Assembly (NCBI RefSeq): GCF_047675955.1
Contig: NC_132923.1
Span: forward strand, 91,633,137 to 91,697,136
DNA from: Chlorocebus sabaeus
Taxonomy: Eukaryota > Chordata > Mammalia > Primates > Cercopithecidae
Length of the DNA: 64,000 nt
Direction: 5' to 3'
The notes beneath the pieces were generated by a model that saw only the letters and a list, made by a program, of their open reading frames with translations, had not been told where the DNA came from and made no database searches. Shown here in pieces: positions 24,006 to 35,883 of this stretch. A program made the position numbers and the translations under genes. Within the stretch, counting starts at the first letter, position 1. Each line of letters opens with the position of its first letter.

Positions 24006-24100
24006 GCTGGGCATGGTGGCGTGCACCTGTGGTCCTGGCTACTCAGGAGGCTGAGGCACGAGGATCATTTGAGCCCAGGAGGTCAAGGCTATAGTGAGCT
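23848..24100 (+). mobile_element. Alu, partial, with expanded A-rich linker
   Basis: Head-to-head with the preceding Alu. The central linker has become an (AAAT)n array at about 23,960-24,005. The right monomer is cut short. Confidence 0.88.
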
Positions 24101-24890
24101 CTTTCTCAGACTTCCTTTCAATCTCATTTCTTTCAAGTCTCTAGCTATTAAGTAACCATTATCCTTGAATTAATATAAATACATGCCTCTGGCTATCTCT
24201 TCTTCCAGGCAAAATGAACAAACAGGTGCATTGCTTTAAGTTATGTACATTGGGAAGATTTCCTGTTCATTTAGAGCTGCCATTGAGTGGGGCTGTGATG
24301 CTGTGACCATTCCCTTTCAGGTGGTGTCACCACATTGTACAGACTCATCAGAAAATCAGGCCTGGATTTTTTCTTCCTCATGTAACTGAGTTGAAGGACA
24401 GGTGTTAATGGAGTAGGAGTAGGTGCTGTAGGAGTCTGAGTCACTTGCTCATGCAACTCACATGTGTCTTCAGGACCAGCTCAAAGGTAATCTCATACAT
24501 GTGATATATGAGATATGTATGTAACATATTTGTATATACATACCTTTTTCTCTTACACTTGATGATAGAATGCTGCTATACCTGTCAAATTTATGGCTTG
24601 AAGGATCAGAGAATATCTAGTTTATGATGGGCAACTCAAGTCACGTGATATTATTTAGTCTCTACAGGAGTTGTTTTTCATAAAAAGAATGCTTGTCTAC
24701 AGTAGAAAGCATAATTTTGTTCCAAAATACTGAGAGTTTAAACTATGATTATCCTATTATGATGTGGCAGAGGCTTTATTTTATCTCTGTCTGCTACAGA
24801 CACTTTGAGCACCACTGCATTCAGCTTGCATGGATATCCGGATCTGTTTCCTCCTTTCCTTGGTTTGTGCCCCATTTGAAACTGGCAGCC
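24101..24890. other. Unassigned intergenic
   Basis: No gene or repeat recognised. Confidence 0.5.
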
Positions 24891-25073
24891 TAATCAGGCA
24901 TGGTGGCATGCATCTATAGTCTCAGCTATTTGGGAGGCTGAGGCAGGAGGATCCCTTGAGGTCGGGAGTTCAAGGCTGTAGTGTGCTATGATCACACCTG
25001 TGAATAGCCACTGCACTCTAGCCTGGGCAACATAGTGAGACCCTATTTCTAAAAAACAACAAAAAATTAAAAA
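24891..25073 (+). mobile_element. Alu, partial, old
   Basis: Right part only. Confidence 0.85.
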
Positions 25074-25089
25074 AATCTGGCGGCCTTGG

Positions 25090-25392
25090 CCGGGCGTGGC
25101 GGCTCACACCTGTAATCCCAGCGCTTTGGAAGGCCAAGGTGGGTGGATCACTTGAAGTCAGGAGTTCGAGACCAGCCTGGCCAACATGGTGAAACCCTGT
25201 CTCTAATAAAAATACAAAAATTAGATGGGCATGGTGGCAGGCACCTGTAATCCCAGCTACTTGGAAGGCTGAGGCAGGAGAATCACTTGAACCTGGGAGG
25301 TGGAAGTTGCAGTGAGCTAAGATCATGCCAATGCACATCAGCCTGGATGACAAAGCGAGACTGCATCTTAAAAAAAAAAAAAAAAAAAAAAA
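25090..25392 (+). mobile_element. Alu (S)
   Basis: Flanked by tctggc(g/t)gcctt on both sides. Confidence 0.95.
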
Positions 25393-25671
25393 TTCTGGCT
25401 GCCTTATGGGTTATTTGGTGAAGGAAACGGTCCCAAATGTGGTATAGTCAGCCTCTTTCTCCAGCCCCCTACCTCCCACCATTTTTGCTTAATGGACTCA
25501 AGAACAAAGTGGTCCTACTTTCAAAATCTAAAGAGACCCACTAGGCACTGAACCTTTTTCTTAGGGGTAGGAAGTACAAGCTGCAACTTGTCCTTCACCT
25601 TGAAGAATATATCTTGCCATCCTGCAGACCATTAGACCCCTGAAAACTTCACTGATGTAATAGTCTCTGTC

Positions 25672-26070
25672 TTAATCTGTTTAGCTACTATAACAAAATA
25701 TCATACCATAGAATGGGCACCTTATATGAAGATATTAGATATTCCTTCTATAAAGAAGTAAATACACATATTTATTTCTCACAGTTGTAGAGGCTGAGAA
25801 GTCCAAAATCAAGGCATTGGCAGATTTGGTGTTTGGTGGGGGCCTGGTTCCTGGTTCATAAATGGTATCTTTAAGCTGTATCCCCATATGATGGAAAGAG
25901 CTAGCTAGTTCTCTGGGGCCTCTTTTATAAAGGCACTAATCCCATTCATGAGGGCAGAACCCTCATGTCTTAGTCACTTCTCAAAGGCCCCACTTCCTAA
26001 TACCATGACCTTGGTGATTCAGTTTCAACATATGAATTTGGCAGGGGAACACAGACATTCAGAATAAAGC
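25672..26070 (-). mobile_element. MLT1/MST-like MaLR LTR
   Basis: Starts 'cttaatctgtttagctacta' and ends near 'gcaggggaacacagacattc'. About 30 extra bases near 25,720-25,760 interrupt the alignment. Confidence 0.55.
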
Positions 26071-26498
26071 AATTTCCTGAACTTTTACAATGTTTATTTT
26101 CCACTCCCGGCCATGCACGTGTCTTACGAAAGCATCTGGGGGGTATTTGTTATGTGACTTCCTGTTTATTATACAGTCAGCAAAATGTCAACTACTTACA
26201 GAAGTTGGTTAGGTGATATGGAAAGACGATACAATCAAAGTCTCTACAATCTAGATTATGACAGAGTTGAAGAGTAAACACAGACTTGAGGCAAGATAGT
26301 GAAGGTATACTTTTGTCTGTCTCTACCAGAGCACACTGCTTCTGGTTGTCTTTACACACACACACACCCCAGAAAGAGAGAGAGAGAAAGAGAGATGGCC
26401 ACCTTATCTCTGACACTTAAGCATTCCACTTGGCCTCTGCCATTCTGGGATCTTATCAAAAACATTGAATTCAAGGAGCCCATTTCAATGTAACATTG
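26071..26498. other. Unassigned intergenic
   Basis: Short (CA)n and (GA)n stretches near 26,350-26,395; otherwise nothing recognised. Confidence 0.5.
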
Positions 26499-26503
26499 CC
26501 CAC

Positions 26504-26866
26504 TGTATTAGTCCGTTTTCACACTGCTGATAAAGACATACCTGAGACCGGGTAATTTATAAAGAAAAAGAGGTTTAATGGACTCACAGTCGCACGTGGC
26601 TGGGGAGGCCTCCCAATCATGGCAGAAGACAGAAGGCACGTCTTACATGAGAGCAGGCAAGGAGAGAATAAGAGCCAAGCCAAAGGGGAAACCCCTTATA
26701 AAATCATCCAATCTTGTGAGACTTATTCACTACCACAAGAACAGTATGGGGGAAACTGCCTCCATGATTCAATTATCTCCCACCAACTCCCTCCCACAAC
26801 ACGTGGGAATTATGGGAGCTACAATTCAAAATGAGATTTGAGTGGGAACACAGCCAAACAATATCA
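26504..26866 (-). mobile_element. Solo THE1 LTR
   Basis: 363 bp, from tgtattagtccg to caatatca, with a perfect 5-bp duplication cccac at 26,499-26,503 and 26,867-26,871. No internal region remains, so it arose by LTR-LTR recombination. Confidence 0.92.
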
Positions 26867-27039
26867 CCCACTGTCATTCCTGACTTACAGAGAATGGCCA
26901 ATACAGAGCCTTTCAAGGATGGTAGTGTTCCTCTCACCAATGCACTTCTCAAAGCTTGGGTTAAAGGAGTCTCCTATGTTTTTAGGAGATTACTGTAAGT
27001 AATCATTCTGCCATCTTAAAATCAGAAGTCCTAAGCCTT

Positions 27040-27600
27040 TCCCTTTTCAAACCACTTAATCTGTCTTTCATTTCTATCATTCCAATGCTGTTACTAAGAT
27101 TATCAGTAACCTCTCGTTACTAAATCCAAGGGACGCTTCAGCCTTTAGCGGCATTTAACAATTTCTATTCTTGGCTTTCATGTTGCCATTCTCTTTTGGA
27201 GTTTATTACATATCTCTGCTTCTTCCTCAACTAATGGCTGGCTCTTCTTCCGCTATTCATCCTCCAGTGTTAGGGTGCTTTAGGGTTATTTCTTCAGCTC
27301 TTTTCTATTCTTGCCACACTAACTTCTCTCCTTAGATGATTTCATTCATTGTCATCATTTCGGTTACCATGTATATGTCAGTTGTGCTCAGCTTTATCTC
27401 CAGGCCAGAATTTTCTCTTCAACTGTAGACATATAAAACTGACATTATTATCTCTGCCCACTCCCATCTTCATCTCCGTTGTTCTCCATTTTACAAAATG
27501 GTTCCACCATCCAGTAATTGCTGAATTGAAGGGGTTTATTCATGAGTCCTCAAATTTCTTTACTCTCACATCAGTCCCAACACCAAAGTCTATTGGCTCT
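27040..27600 (+). repeat. Possible L2 fragment
   Basis: Pyrimidine-rich text resembling the L2 3' region in places ('ttctcaactg', 'cccactcccatcttcatctc'). Weak. Confidence 0.3.
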
Positions 27601-27608
27601 GTCTCTAA

Positions 27609-27609
<1 letters not shown>

Positions 27610-27653
<44 letters not shown>

Positions 27654-27664
27654 CACATATATAA
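27610..27664 (+). repeat. (AC)n(AT)n microsatellite
   Basis: About 16 AC units at 27,610-27,642 followed by AT units. Confidence 0.95.
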
Positions 27665-27666
27665 AT

Positions 27667-27791
27667 TTTTAAATAGAGATGGAGTCTTGCTATGTTGCCC
27701 AGGCCTGTCTTGAACTCTTGGCTTTAAGCAACCCTCACACTTTGGTCTCCGAAAGTGTTGGGATTACAGGTATGGGTCACTGCGCACAGCC
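27667..27791 (-). mobile_element. Free left Alu monomer-like (FLAM/AluJ)
   Basis: About 125 bp, diverged. Confidence 0.75.
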
Positions 27792-28320
27792 TAAATACGT
27801 TTCTGATACATCAGTTTTTTCTCTACCTGTATGTCTACAGGCTAGTATTTAGTTACCATGTCTTCTCGGTCTCTCTAGTCTGTAATAGTTTCTCAGTCCT
27901 CCCTTGTTTTTCATGACCTTGGTGTTCTTGAAGAGTACTGGCTAGGTAGTTCATAGAATGCTCCTCAGTCTGGGTTTGTCCAATGTTTCCTCATGATTAT
28001 ACTGGACTTTTAGGTTTTTGGAAAGAGTATCACAGAAATAAAGTGCCCTTCTCATTAGATCCCATCAACAATGAGTGATACCCACATGATATCACTAATG
28101 ATGTTAACTTTCATCACTTGGTTAAAGTGGTATCTGCTAGCTTTCCATGCTGTAAAGTTACTATTTCTCCCTTTCCCTGCTTTATCCTTTTATAGAGAGT
28201 TACTCTGCATAGCTCATCTTTAAAAGGGAGAGGGTAGAAATTAAGCTCCAACTCCTCAAGTTGAGAATATCTATATGTATTATTTATAACTCTTCTGAAA
28301 GAAGATAAATCACTGTTTTT
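27790..28320 (-). mobile_element. Old L1 3' tail (L1ME-like)
   Basis: 'taccatgtcttctcggtctc' to 'tgctgtaaagttactatttc' is the same 3' UTR type seen at 13,380-13,646. Confidence 0.55.
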
Positions 28321-28828
28321 TTGGCGTTTTTAAAATTAATACATAATATTTGTACATATTTATGGGATACATAGGGTACTTTGACACATGCATAGGAACG
28401 TGTAATAATCAAGTCAGCATATTTAGGCTATCATCACCTTGAGCACGTATCATTTATTTGCATTGGGAACATTTCAAATCCTCTCTTCTAGCTAATTTGA
28501 AATACACAATACATTATTAACCATAGTCACCCTACTCTGCTATTGAACATTATAACTTTTTATTTCTGCCTAGCTATATGTTTACACCTATTAACCCACC
28601 TCTCTGCATCTCCCTTGCTTCACACACTCTTCCCAGTCTCTGGTAACTCTCATGCTACTTTACCTCCATGAGATCAACTTTTTTAGATTCCACATATGTG
28701 TAAAAACATGCAACATTTATCTTTCTGTGCCTGGCTTATTTCATTTAACATAATGACCCCAAGTTCCATTTATGTTGCTAAAAATAACATGATTTTATTC
28801 TTTTTAAGGTTAAATAGTATTCCATTGT

Positions 28829-28944
28829 AGAAACGGGGTCTTGCTTTGTTGCCCAGGCTGATCTTAAACTCCTGGACTCAAGTGATCCTCCCATGTTGGC
28901 CTCCCAAAATGCTGGGATTATGGGCATCAACAATTCTACCTGGC
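28829..28944 (-). mobile_element. Free left Alu monomer-like
   Basis: About 115 bp inside the old L1. Confidence 0.75.
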
Positions 28945-29244
28945 CTCCTATTATTTTCTTAATGATATTTTTTGATGAATAGAAAATTTTGATGAAGTCT
29001 AACTTATTACTTTAAAAATTATTATTGCTTTCCATGTCATATTTAAGAAAATTTGTCTACTCCCAAGCCTCCTTTTTTCCCTGCCAAACGTTTTAGTTTT
29101 AGGTTTTACATTTAGGTGTCATGAATTAATTTTTGTATATGGTGTGAGGTAGGAGTTGAGGTTCATTTTTTTATATGGATATTCATCTATTCTAGCACTA
29201 TTTGTTAAAAGGATTTCCCTTTTCTGTTAGATTGCTTTGATTTT

Positions 29245-32017
29245 CTGTGAACTTATCCTTGTGTAGCTATAAATAAATATCTGAGGCTGGATAGTTTATA
29301 AAGAAAAGAGGATTGATTGGCTTACAGTTCTGCCAGAGCCTGCAGAACTTTATAAATTATCAAATCCCAGATATTTATTTATAGCAACACATGCTCAAGC
29401 ATGACTCCAGCATCTGCTCCTGGTGAGGGCCTCAGGAAGCTTATAAACATGGTGGAAGGCAAAGGGGGAGAAAGCATGTCACATAGTGAGAGTTGGAGCA
29501 AAAGAGAGAGTGGGGGTGTGCCACATGCTTTCAAATAACCAGCTCTTGCCCGAACTAACTGAGTGAGAACTGTCATCACCAAGGGGATGGTGTGAAGCTG
29601 TTCAGGAGGGATCTGCCTCCATGATACAAACACCTCCCACCAGATCCCACCTCCAACACTGAAAATCATATTTCAACATGAGATTTGGAGGGGACAAATA
29701 TCCAAACCATATCATTCCACCCCTGATCCTCCAAATCTCCTGTCCTTCTCACATTGTAAAATGCAATCAACTTTTCCCAACAGTCCCCCAAAGTCTTAAC
29801 TCATTTCAACATCAAGTCCAAAGTCCTAAGTCTCATTTGAGACTCATCTCCTTCCACCTATAATCCTATGAAATTAAACAAGTTATTTATTTCCAAGATA
29901 CAATGGTGGTATAGTCATTGGGTGAGCATTCCTATTTCTAAAGAGAGTAATAGACCAAAAGAAAAGGGCAACAGGCACCATGGAAGTCCTAAACCCAGCA
30001 GGGCAGTTATTAAAACTTAAAGCTCCAAAATAATCTCCTTTGACCCCATGTTCTGTATCCAGGGTGCACTGGTGCCAGAGGTGGGCTCCCAAGTCTTGGG
30101 CAGCTCTGCCCCTGTGGTTTTGCAGGATGCAGCCTCTGTGGCTGCTCTCACAGCTGGAGTTGAGTGCCTGTAGCTTTCCCATACTGAGGTTGCAAGCTTG
30201 CTGGTGCTCTACCATTCTTGGGTCTAGAGGCCATGGCCTCCTTTCCACAGCTGTCCAAGTCAGTTCCCTGATGATGGCTCTGTGTAGGGGCTCCAACCCC
30301 ACATTTACCCTCAGCATTGTCCTAATAGAAGTTATCTGTGAGTGCTCCACCCCTAAGGCAGGCTTCTGCATGGGCATCCAGGGTTTCTCATACACCCCCT
30401 GAAATCTAGGTGGAAGCTGCCAAGCCTCCTTCACTCTTGCATTCCATGTGTCCACAGACTTAACACCATGTGGAAGCCACCAAAGCTTGTGCTTTTCAAA
30501 GTGGTGGTCCAAGCAGTACTTGGGTCCATTTGAGCTGTGGCTGTTGCTGGAGCAGCAAGGATGAAGGGAGGTGGTTCAGTGCTTTGGTGCTCCAGGCCTG
30601 GCCCATGAAGCTATTCTTTCCTCCTAGGCCTCTGGGCCTGTGATGGGAGGAGCTGCCTCACAGATCTCTGAAATGCCTTCAAGGCCCTTTTCCCATTGTC
30701 TTGGCTATCAGCACCTGGTTCCCTTTTGGTGATGCAAATCTCTCCAGCAATTGGTTGCTCTGCAGCCTGCTTGACTTCTTTCTCTCCCACTTGGCCAGGT
30801 GGCAAATTTTCCAAACTTTTACACTATGCTTCCCTTTTAAGTTCCAACTTTAAGTCATTCCTTTGCTCCTGCATCTGATTGTAGGTGTTAGAAGCAGTCA
30901 CACTAATTCTTGGATACCTTGCCACTTAGATGTGTCTTCTGCAAGATACCCTAAGCTGTCACTCTTAAGCTCAACCTTCCATAGATCTCTAGGATGTGGA
31001 CACAAGGCAGCCAAGCTCTTTGGTAGGGCTTAGCGTGGGTGAACTTTAATCCAGTTCCTAATAACTTCTCAATTTCCATCTGAGATTTTGTCAGCCTGGC
31101 CTTCACTGTCTCTGTTTTTCTTTTTTTTTTTTTTTGAGATGGAGTCTTGCTCTGTCACCCAGGCTGGAGTGCAATGGCACAATCTCAGCTCACTGCAGCC
31201 TCCGCCTCCCAGGTTCAAGCTATTCTTCTGCCTCAGCCCCCCAAGTAACTGGGATTATAGGTGCACCCCACCATGCCCAGCTAATTTTTTTGTATTTTTA
31301 GTAGAGACAGGGTTTCACCATGTTGGTCAGGCTGGTCTTGAACTCCTGACCTCGTGATCTGCCTGCCTCGGCCTCCCAAAGTGCTGGGATTACAGATGTG
31401 AACCACCGGGCCTGGCCAACTCTTTCTATCTCTATCAACATTTTGGTCACAACTACATAACCAGACTGTATGAAGTTCCAAATTCCTCTCATCTTCCTGT
31501 CTTCTTCTGAGCCCTGCAAACTTCCAACCTCTGCCCATTACCCAGTTCCAAAACCACTCGAACATTTTCAGATATCTTTATAGCAATACCCCACTCTCAG
31601 TACCAATTTTCTATATTAGGCCATTTTTTGCATTGCTATAAATACCTAAGGCTGGGCAATTTATGAAGAAAAGAGGTTTTGTTGGCTTACAGTTCTGCAG
31701 GCTTTACAGGAAGCATGCTACTGGCATCTGCTACTGGTGAGGGCCTCAGGAAACTTACAATCATGGTAGAAGGTGACAGGGAATCAGCATGTCACATGTC
31801 AAGATTGGGAGCAAGAGAGAGAGAGGGAAGAGGTGCCACATTGTTTTAAACAACCAGATCTTGTTTGAATTCACTCATTACCATGAGAATGGCACCAAGC
31901 TATTCGTAAGAGATCTTTCCCCCGTGATCTAAACACCTTCCACCAGGCCCTACCTTCAACATTGGGGATTTTATTTCAACATGAGATTTGGAGGGGACAA
32001 ATGTCGAAACTATATTC
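29245..32017 (-). mobile_element. MST-type MaLR provirus inside an old L1
   Basis: LTRs at about 29,245-29,714 and 31,612-32,017 flank a MaLR internal region containing one Alu (31,121-31,418). The flanks on both sides are consecutive pieces of the same old L1 ORF2. The left LTR is longer than its partner because it contains a fold-back duplication (29,266-29,385). The 209-codon frame at 29,883-30,512 (minus) is a gag-like relic with no known function. Confidence 0.8.
31121..31418 (-). mobile_element. Alu inside the MST provirus
   Basis: Full length. Confidence 0.95.
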
Positions 32018-32130
32018 GTGCCTTTGACTCATCATATATATGTGAGTTTATTTATGGGTTCTCTATTCAGTTCCAATGGTCCATATGTCTATCTTTTATG
32101 CCACCATAAGTTTTGTTTTTTTGTCTTTGT

Positions 32131-32441
32131 TTTTTTGAGACAGGGTCTCACTTTGTCTCCCAAGCTGGAGTACAGTGGTGCAATCATGGCTTACTGTAGC
32201 CTTGACCTCCTGGGCTCAAGCAATCCTTCTGCCTCAGTCCCCTGAGTAGCTGGTATAACAGGCGTGTGCCACCATGCCCAGCTAATTTTTGTATTTTTTT
32301 TTTTGTAGAGATGGGGTTTTGCCATGTTACCCAGGCTGGTCTCAAATTCCTGGGCTCAAATGATTCAATGATTCAATGATTTGAGAAGCCACCTTGGCTT
32401 CTCAAAGTGCTGGAATTACAGACATGAGCCACTGAGCCTAG
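32131..32441 (-). mobile_element. Alu, old
   Basis: Contains a small tandem 'atgattca' triplication near 32,360. Confidence 0.9.
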
Positions 32442-32454
32442 CCCATACAGTCTT

Positions 32455-33471
32455 TTTTATTATTATTATTATACTTTAAGTTCTAGGGTACATGTGCATA
32501 ATGTGCAGGTTTGTTACATATATATACTTGTGCCATGTTGGTGTGCTGCACCCATCAACTCATCATTTACATCAGGTATAACTCCCAGTGCAATCCCTCC
32601 CCCCCCCACCCCGCCCATGATAGGCCCCAGTGTGTGATGTTCCCCTTCCCGAGTCCAAGTGATCTCATTGTTCAGTTCCCACCTATGAATGAGAACATGC
32701 AGTGTTTGGTTTTCTGTTCTTGCGATAGTTTGCTGAGAATGATGGTTTCCAGCTGCATCCATGTCCCTACAAAGGACACAAACTCATCCTTTTTTATGGC
32801 TGCATAGTATTCCATGGTGTATATGTGCCACATTTTCTTAATCCAGTCTGTCACTGATGGACATTTGGGTTGATTCCAAGTCTTTGCTATTGTGAATAGT
32901 GCCACAATAAACATACGTGTGCATGTGTCTTTATAGCAGCATGATTTATAATCCTTTGGGTATATCCCCATTAATGGGATGGCTGGGTCATATGGTACTT
33001 CTAGTTCTAGATCCTTGAGGAATTGCCATACTGTTTTCCATAATGGTTGAACTAGTTTACAATCCCACCAACAGTGTAAAAGTGTTCCTGTTTCTCCACA
33101 TCCTCTCCAGCACCTGTTGTTTCCTGACTTTTTAATGATCACCATTCTAACTGGTGTGAGATGGTATCTCATTGTGGTTTTGATTTGCATTTCTCTGATG
33201 GCTGGTGATGATGAGCATTTTTTCATGTGTCTAGTGGCTGTATGAATGTCTTCTTTTGAGAAATGTCTGTTCATATCCTTTGCCCACTTTTTGATAGGGT
33301 TGTTTGTTTTTTTCTCGTAAATTTGTTTGAGTTCTTTGTAGGTTCTGGATATTAGCCCTTTGTCAGATGAGTAGATTGCAAAAATGTTCTCCCATTCTGT
33401 AGGTTGCCTGTTCACTCTGATGGTAGTTTCTTTTGCTGTGCAGAAGCTCTTCAGTTTAATTAGATCCCATT
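32455..33471 (-). mobile_element. Young L1 (L1PA-type) 3' fragment with open ORF2 C-terminus
   Basis: About 1 kb, 5'-truncated, with a 16-bp duplication tagcccatacagtctt at 32,439-32,454 and 33,472-33,487. Minus-strand frame 33,415-32,672 gives 247 uninterrupted residues ending in the natural ORF2 end (FSFIGGN). It covers the region after the reverse transcriptase, including the Cys-rich segment (CWRGCGETGTLLHCWWDC). No reverse transcriptase or endonuclease domain, so inactive. Confidence 0.92.
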
Positions 33472-33879
33472 TAGCCCATACAGTCTTAATGCTATAGTTT
33501 TATAACAGGTCTTGAAGTCAGGTAGTATGAGTCCTCTAGCTTGTTTCCCTTTCAGGGTTGTTTAGTCCTTTGCATTTAGATTCTAGGTCCTTTGCGTTCC
33601 CATATACATTTTAAAAACTGCTTGTCAATTTCTACTTAAAAAAAATTTTTTTTTGGTAGACTAACCTGATTGAATCTACAGATAAATTTGGGGAGAATTG
33701 ACACCTTAATGAGATAGAGTCTTCTGATCCATGAACCTGGTGTATTTCTCCATTTATATAGATCTTTTGATATATCTCTTACAACTGTTTTGTAGTTTTC
33801 AGTGTACAGACTTTTCACATACTTTGTTAAATTTATACCTAAGTATTTCATGTTTTTTGATGCTATTGAAAATTGAATT

Positions 33880-34169
33880 TTTTTTTTGAGACGAAGTCTC
33901 CCTGTGTCACTCAGGCTGGAGTGCAGTGGCACGATCTCAGCTCACTGTGACCTCTGCCTCTCGGGTTCAAGTGATTCTCCAGCCTTAGCCTCCCAAGTAG
34001 CCAGGATTACAGGCATATGCCACCGTGTCCGGCTAATTTTTGTATTTTTAGTAGAGACTGAGTTTCACCATGTTGGCCAGGCTGATCTCAAACTCCTGAC
34101 CTCAGGTGATCCACCCACCTCGGACTCCCAAAGTATTGGGATTACAGGTGTGAGCCACTGTGCCTGGCC
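33880..34169 (-). mobile_element. Alu inside old L1
   Basis: Duplication aaaattgaatt on both sides. Confidence 0.95.
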
Positions 34170-34205
34170 AAAAATTGAATTATTTTAAATCTCATTTTTC
34201 AATTA

Positions 34206-34940
34206 TGTATTTACACCTCATTCATGAAGTTGATCAGATATTCTGAGGAACTGTCTGACTCATGCTATGGGGTAATTCCAGGCTTCCATGGCTGGGTCCC
34301 AGTTCCAGAAAGGTGGCCTGGAGATTGGATACTCCCCACCCAACAAGGCATTTATTTCATAGAACTGCATGAAATTGAACTACCAAAATGGTGCTGACAT
34401 GCTGACTTGGGGTGAATTAAATTGTTTATATGGGTAGGGGCCCTAGAAAAATTTTTTCCAGTACCCTTTACTTTTTAGGGGCAGCCCTAACCAGGTGTGT
34501 GGTTGTCCCCCCTAGGGGAGGAGAGAAAGAGCATATCAGGAGAGTTCTGTTCTCCTCTTTGTGAGAACATTCGTTCTGGCAAGAACCACTACTCTATCCT
34601 TCTGGGACCTGAGAGAAAGGTAGTTCACCATATTTCCCCCAATCTCACCAAAGCCTCTGAAATGGATCATCATAGGAAAGTAACTTATCATAACTGCATC
34701 CTTGACCAAAAATTTACCCGTTATTTCTATTTAAGTACACATGAAAGCATGGCAAAAATACATTTCAGGGGAACTGATTCCTTACCCCTGCAGCATGTTG
34801 TCTGTTGCACAAGAGCTAGTTATGTACCTGAAGTGTGAATGAGCCCGGTTGAGTCTTATTCTGACTTTCCATCACATTGAACTTTGGAGCTTTTCAAGTC
34901 TGTGAAGTTGAGATGGGAACCATTATGAAAAGCTAATGTG
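34206..34940. other. Unassigned intergenic
   Basis: A 113-codon frame at 34,497-34,838 has no family resemblance. Possibly an unrecognised LTR relic. Confidence 0.4.
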
Positions 34941-35262
34941 GGCCGGGTGCAGTGGCTCACTCCTGTAATCCCAACTCTTTGGAAGGCTGAGGTGGGCAGA
35001 TCACGAGGTCAGGAGTTCGAGACCAGCCTGACTAACATAGTAAAACCCTGTCTCTACTAAAAATACAAAAAACTAGCCAGGCACAGTGGTGGGCACCTGT
35101 AATCCCAGCTACTCAGGAGGTTGAGGCAGGAGGATCAGTTGAACCCGGGAGGCAGAGGTTGCAGTGAGCCGAGATCGCACCATTGCATTCCAACCTGGGC
35201 TACAGAGCCAGACTCCATCTCAGAAAAAAAAAAGAAAAAAAAAAAAAAAAAAAAAGAAGAAA
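34941..35262 (+). mobile_element. Alu (S)
   Basis: Duplication aaaagctaatgtg on both sides. Confidence 0.96.
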
Positions 35263-35664
35263 AGAAAAGCTAATGTGAATGTTCTGTTTCCTTGTGGCTT
35301 TTATATAATTTATTCATGTACTTTTAGGCTAACAGAATTATTCCCACGTTAGTTTAGTATTTCTAATTAACCAAAGTGAACATCACTGATCAGTGGCAAG
35401 GCCTCTCAACTGAAGGATGTCTTTATGCTGAAATCAGCACTACTCTGGCAGCAAAGGAAAGACCCTAAGCCTATTCTTTTGCACTGATGAGTAACTTTCT
35501 GGGTTCTTACCTGCCCTTAGCTTTTGTTCCTGGGAGGAAAGAGATTGTGATTTTTTTTCTAGGTCTGAATATGCCGTCAGCCAACAAATTTTATATATTT
35601 AAAAATACTGATTCCCATAGAACTTGTGGCATAAAAAACAAGTGAATTTAATATAAATACAAAG
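35263..35664. other. Unassigned intergenic
   Basis: Nothing recognised before the MADE1 element. Confidence 0.5.
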
Positions 35665-35666
35665 TA

Positions 35667-35744
35667 TTAGGTTGGTGCAAAATTAATTGCGGTTTTTGCC
35701 ATTACTTTTAATGGAAAACCACAATTACTTTTGCACCAATCTAA
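35667..35744 (+). mobile_element. MADE1 miniature mariner element (miR-548-type hairpin)
   Basis: 78 bp, ttaggttggtgcaaaa...ttttgcaccaatctaa, flanked by TA at 35,665-35,666 and 35,745-35,746. It is a near-palindrome that folds into a long hairpin. MADE1 is the miniature element derived from Hsmar1 and is the source of the primate miR-548 family. Confidence 0.93.
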
Positions 35745-35770
35745 TAATTAGGTGGCTAGGCATATTTTCT

Positions 35771-35883
35771 TTCTTTCTTTTTTTTTTTTGAGACGGAGTC
35801 TCGCTCTGTTGCCCAGGCTGGAGTGCAGTGGCCAGATCTCGGCTCACTGCAAGTTCCGCCTCCCAGGTGTACGCCATTCTCCT
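35771..35883 (-). mobile_element. AluY, 5'-truncated to 113 bp
   Basis: Perfect 17-bp duplication ggctaggcatattttct at 35,754-35,770 and 35,884-35,900 around only the 3' third of an Alu. Confidence 0.95.

Larger units (their letters stand above)
28321..34205 (-). mobile_element. Old L1 (ORF2 and 3' UTR), split by four or more insertions
   Basis: Diverged L1 sequence on the minus strand runs 28,321-29,240, 32,018-32,130, 33,488-33,880 and 34,170-34,205. The piece at 33,636-33,880 encodes a recognisable ORF2 segment (KYLGINLTKYVKSLYTENYK). In the gaps sit a partial Alu (28,829), the MST provirus (29,245), an Alu (32,131), a young L1 fragment (32,455) and an Alu (33,880). Confidence 0.75.

Noticed and set aside
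29883..30512. 209-residue minus frame
   Set aside because: Lies within an MST internal region; a gag-like relic interrupted outside this stretch, with matching non-open copies at 2,000-2,500 and 15,300-15,700.
32461..32474. (TTATTA)n next to the young L1
   Set aside because: It is the normal degenerated A-rich 3' end of the L1 fragment on the minus strand.
34497..34838. 113-residue + frame beginning MWLSPLGEER
   Set aside because: No family resemblance, no promoter or splice context, and the first codon is not ATG; probably chance.
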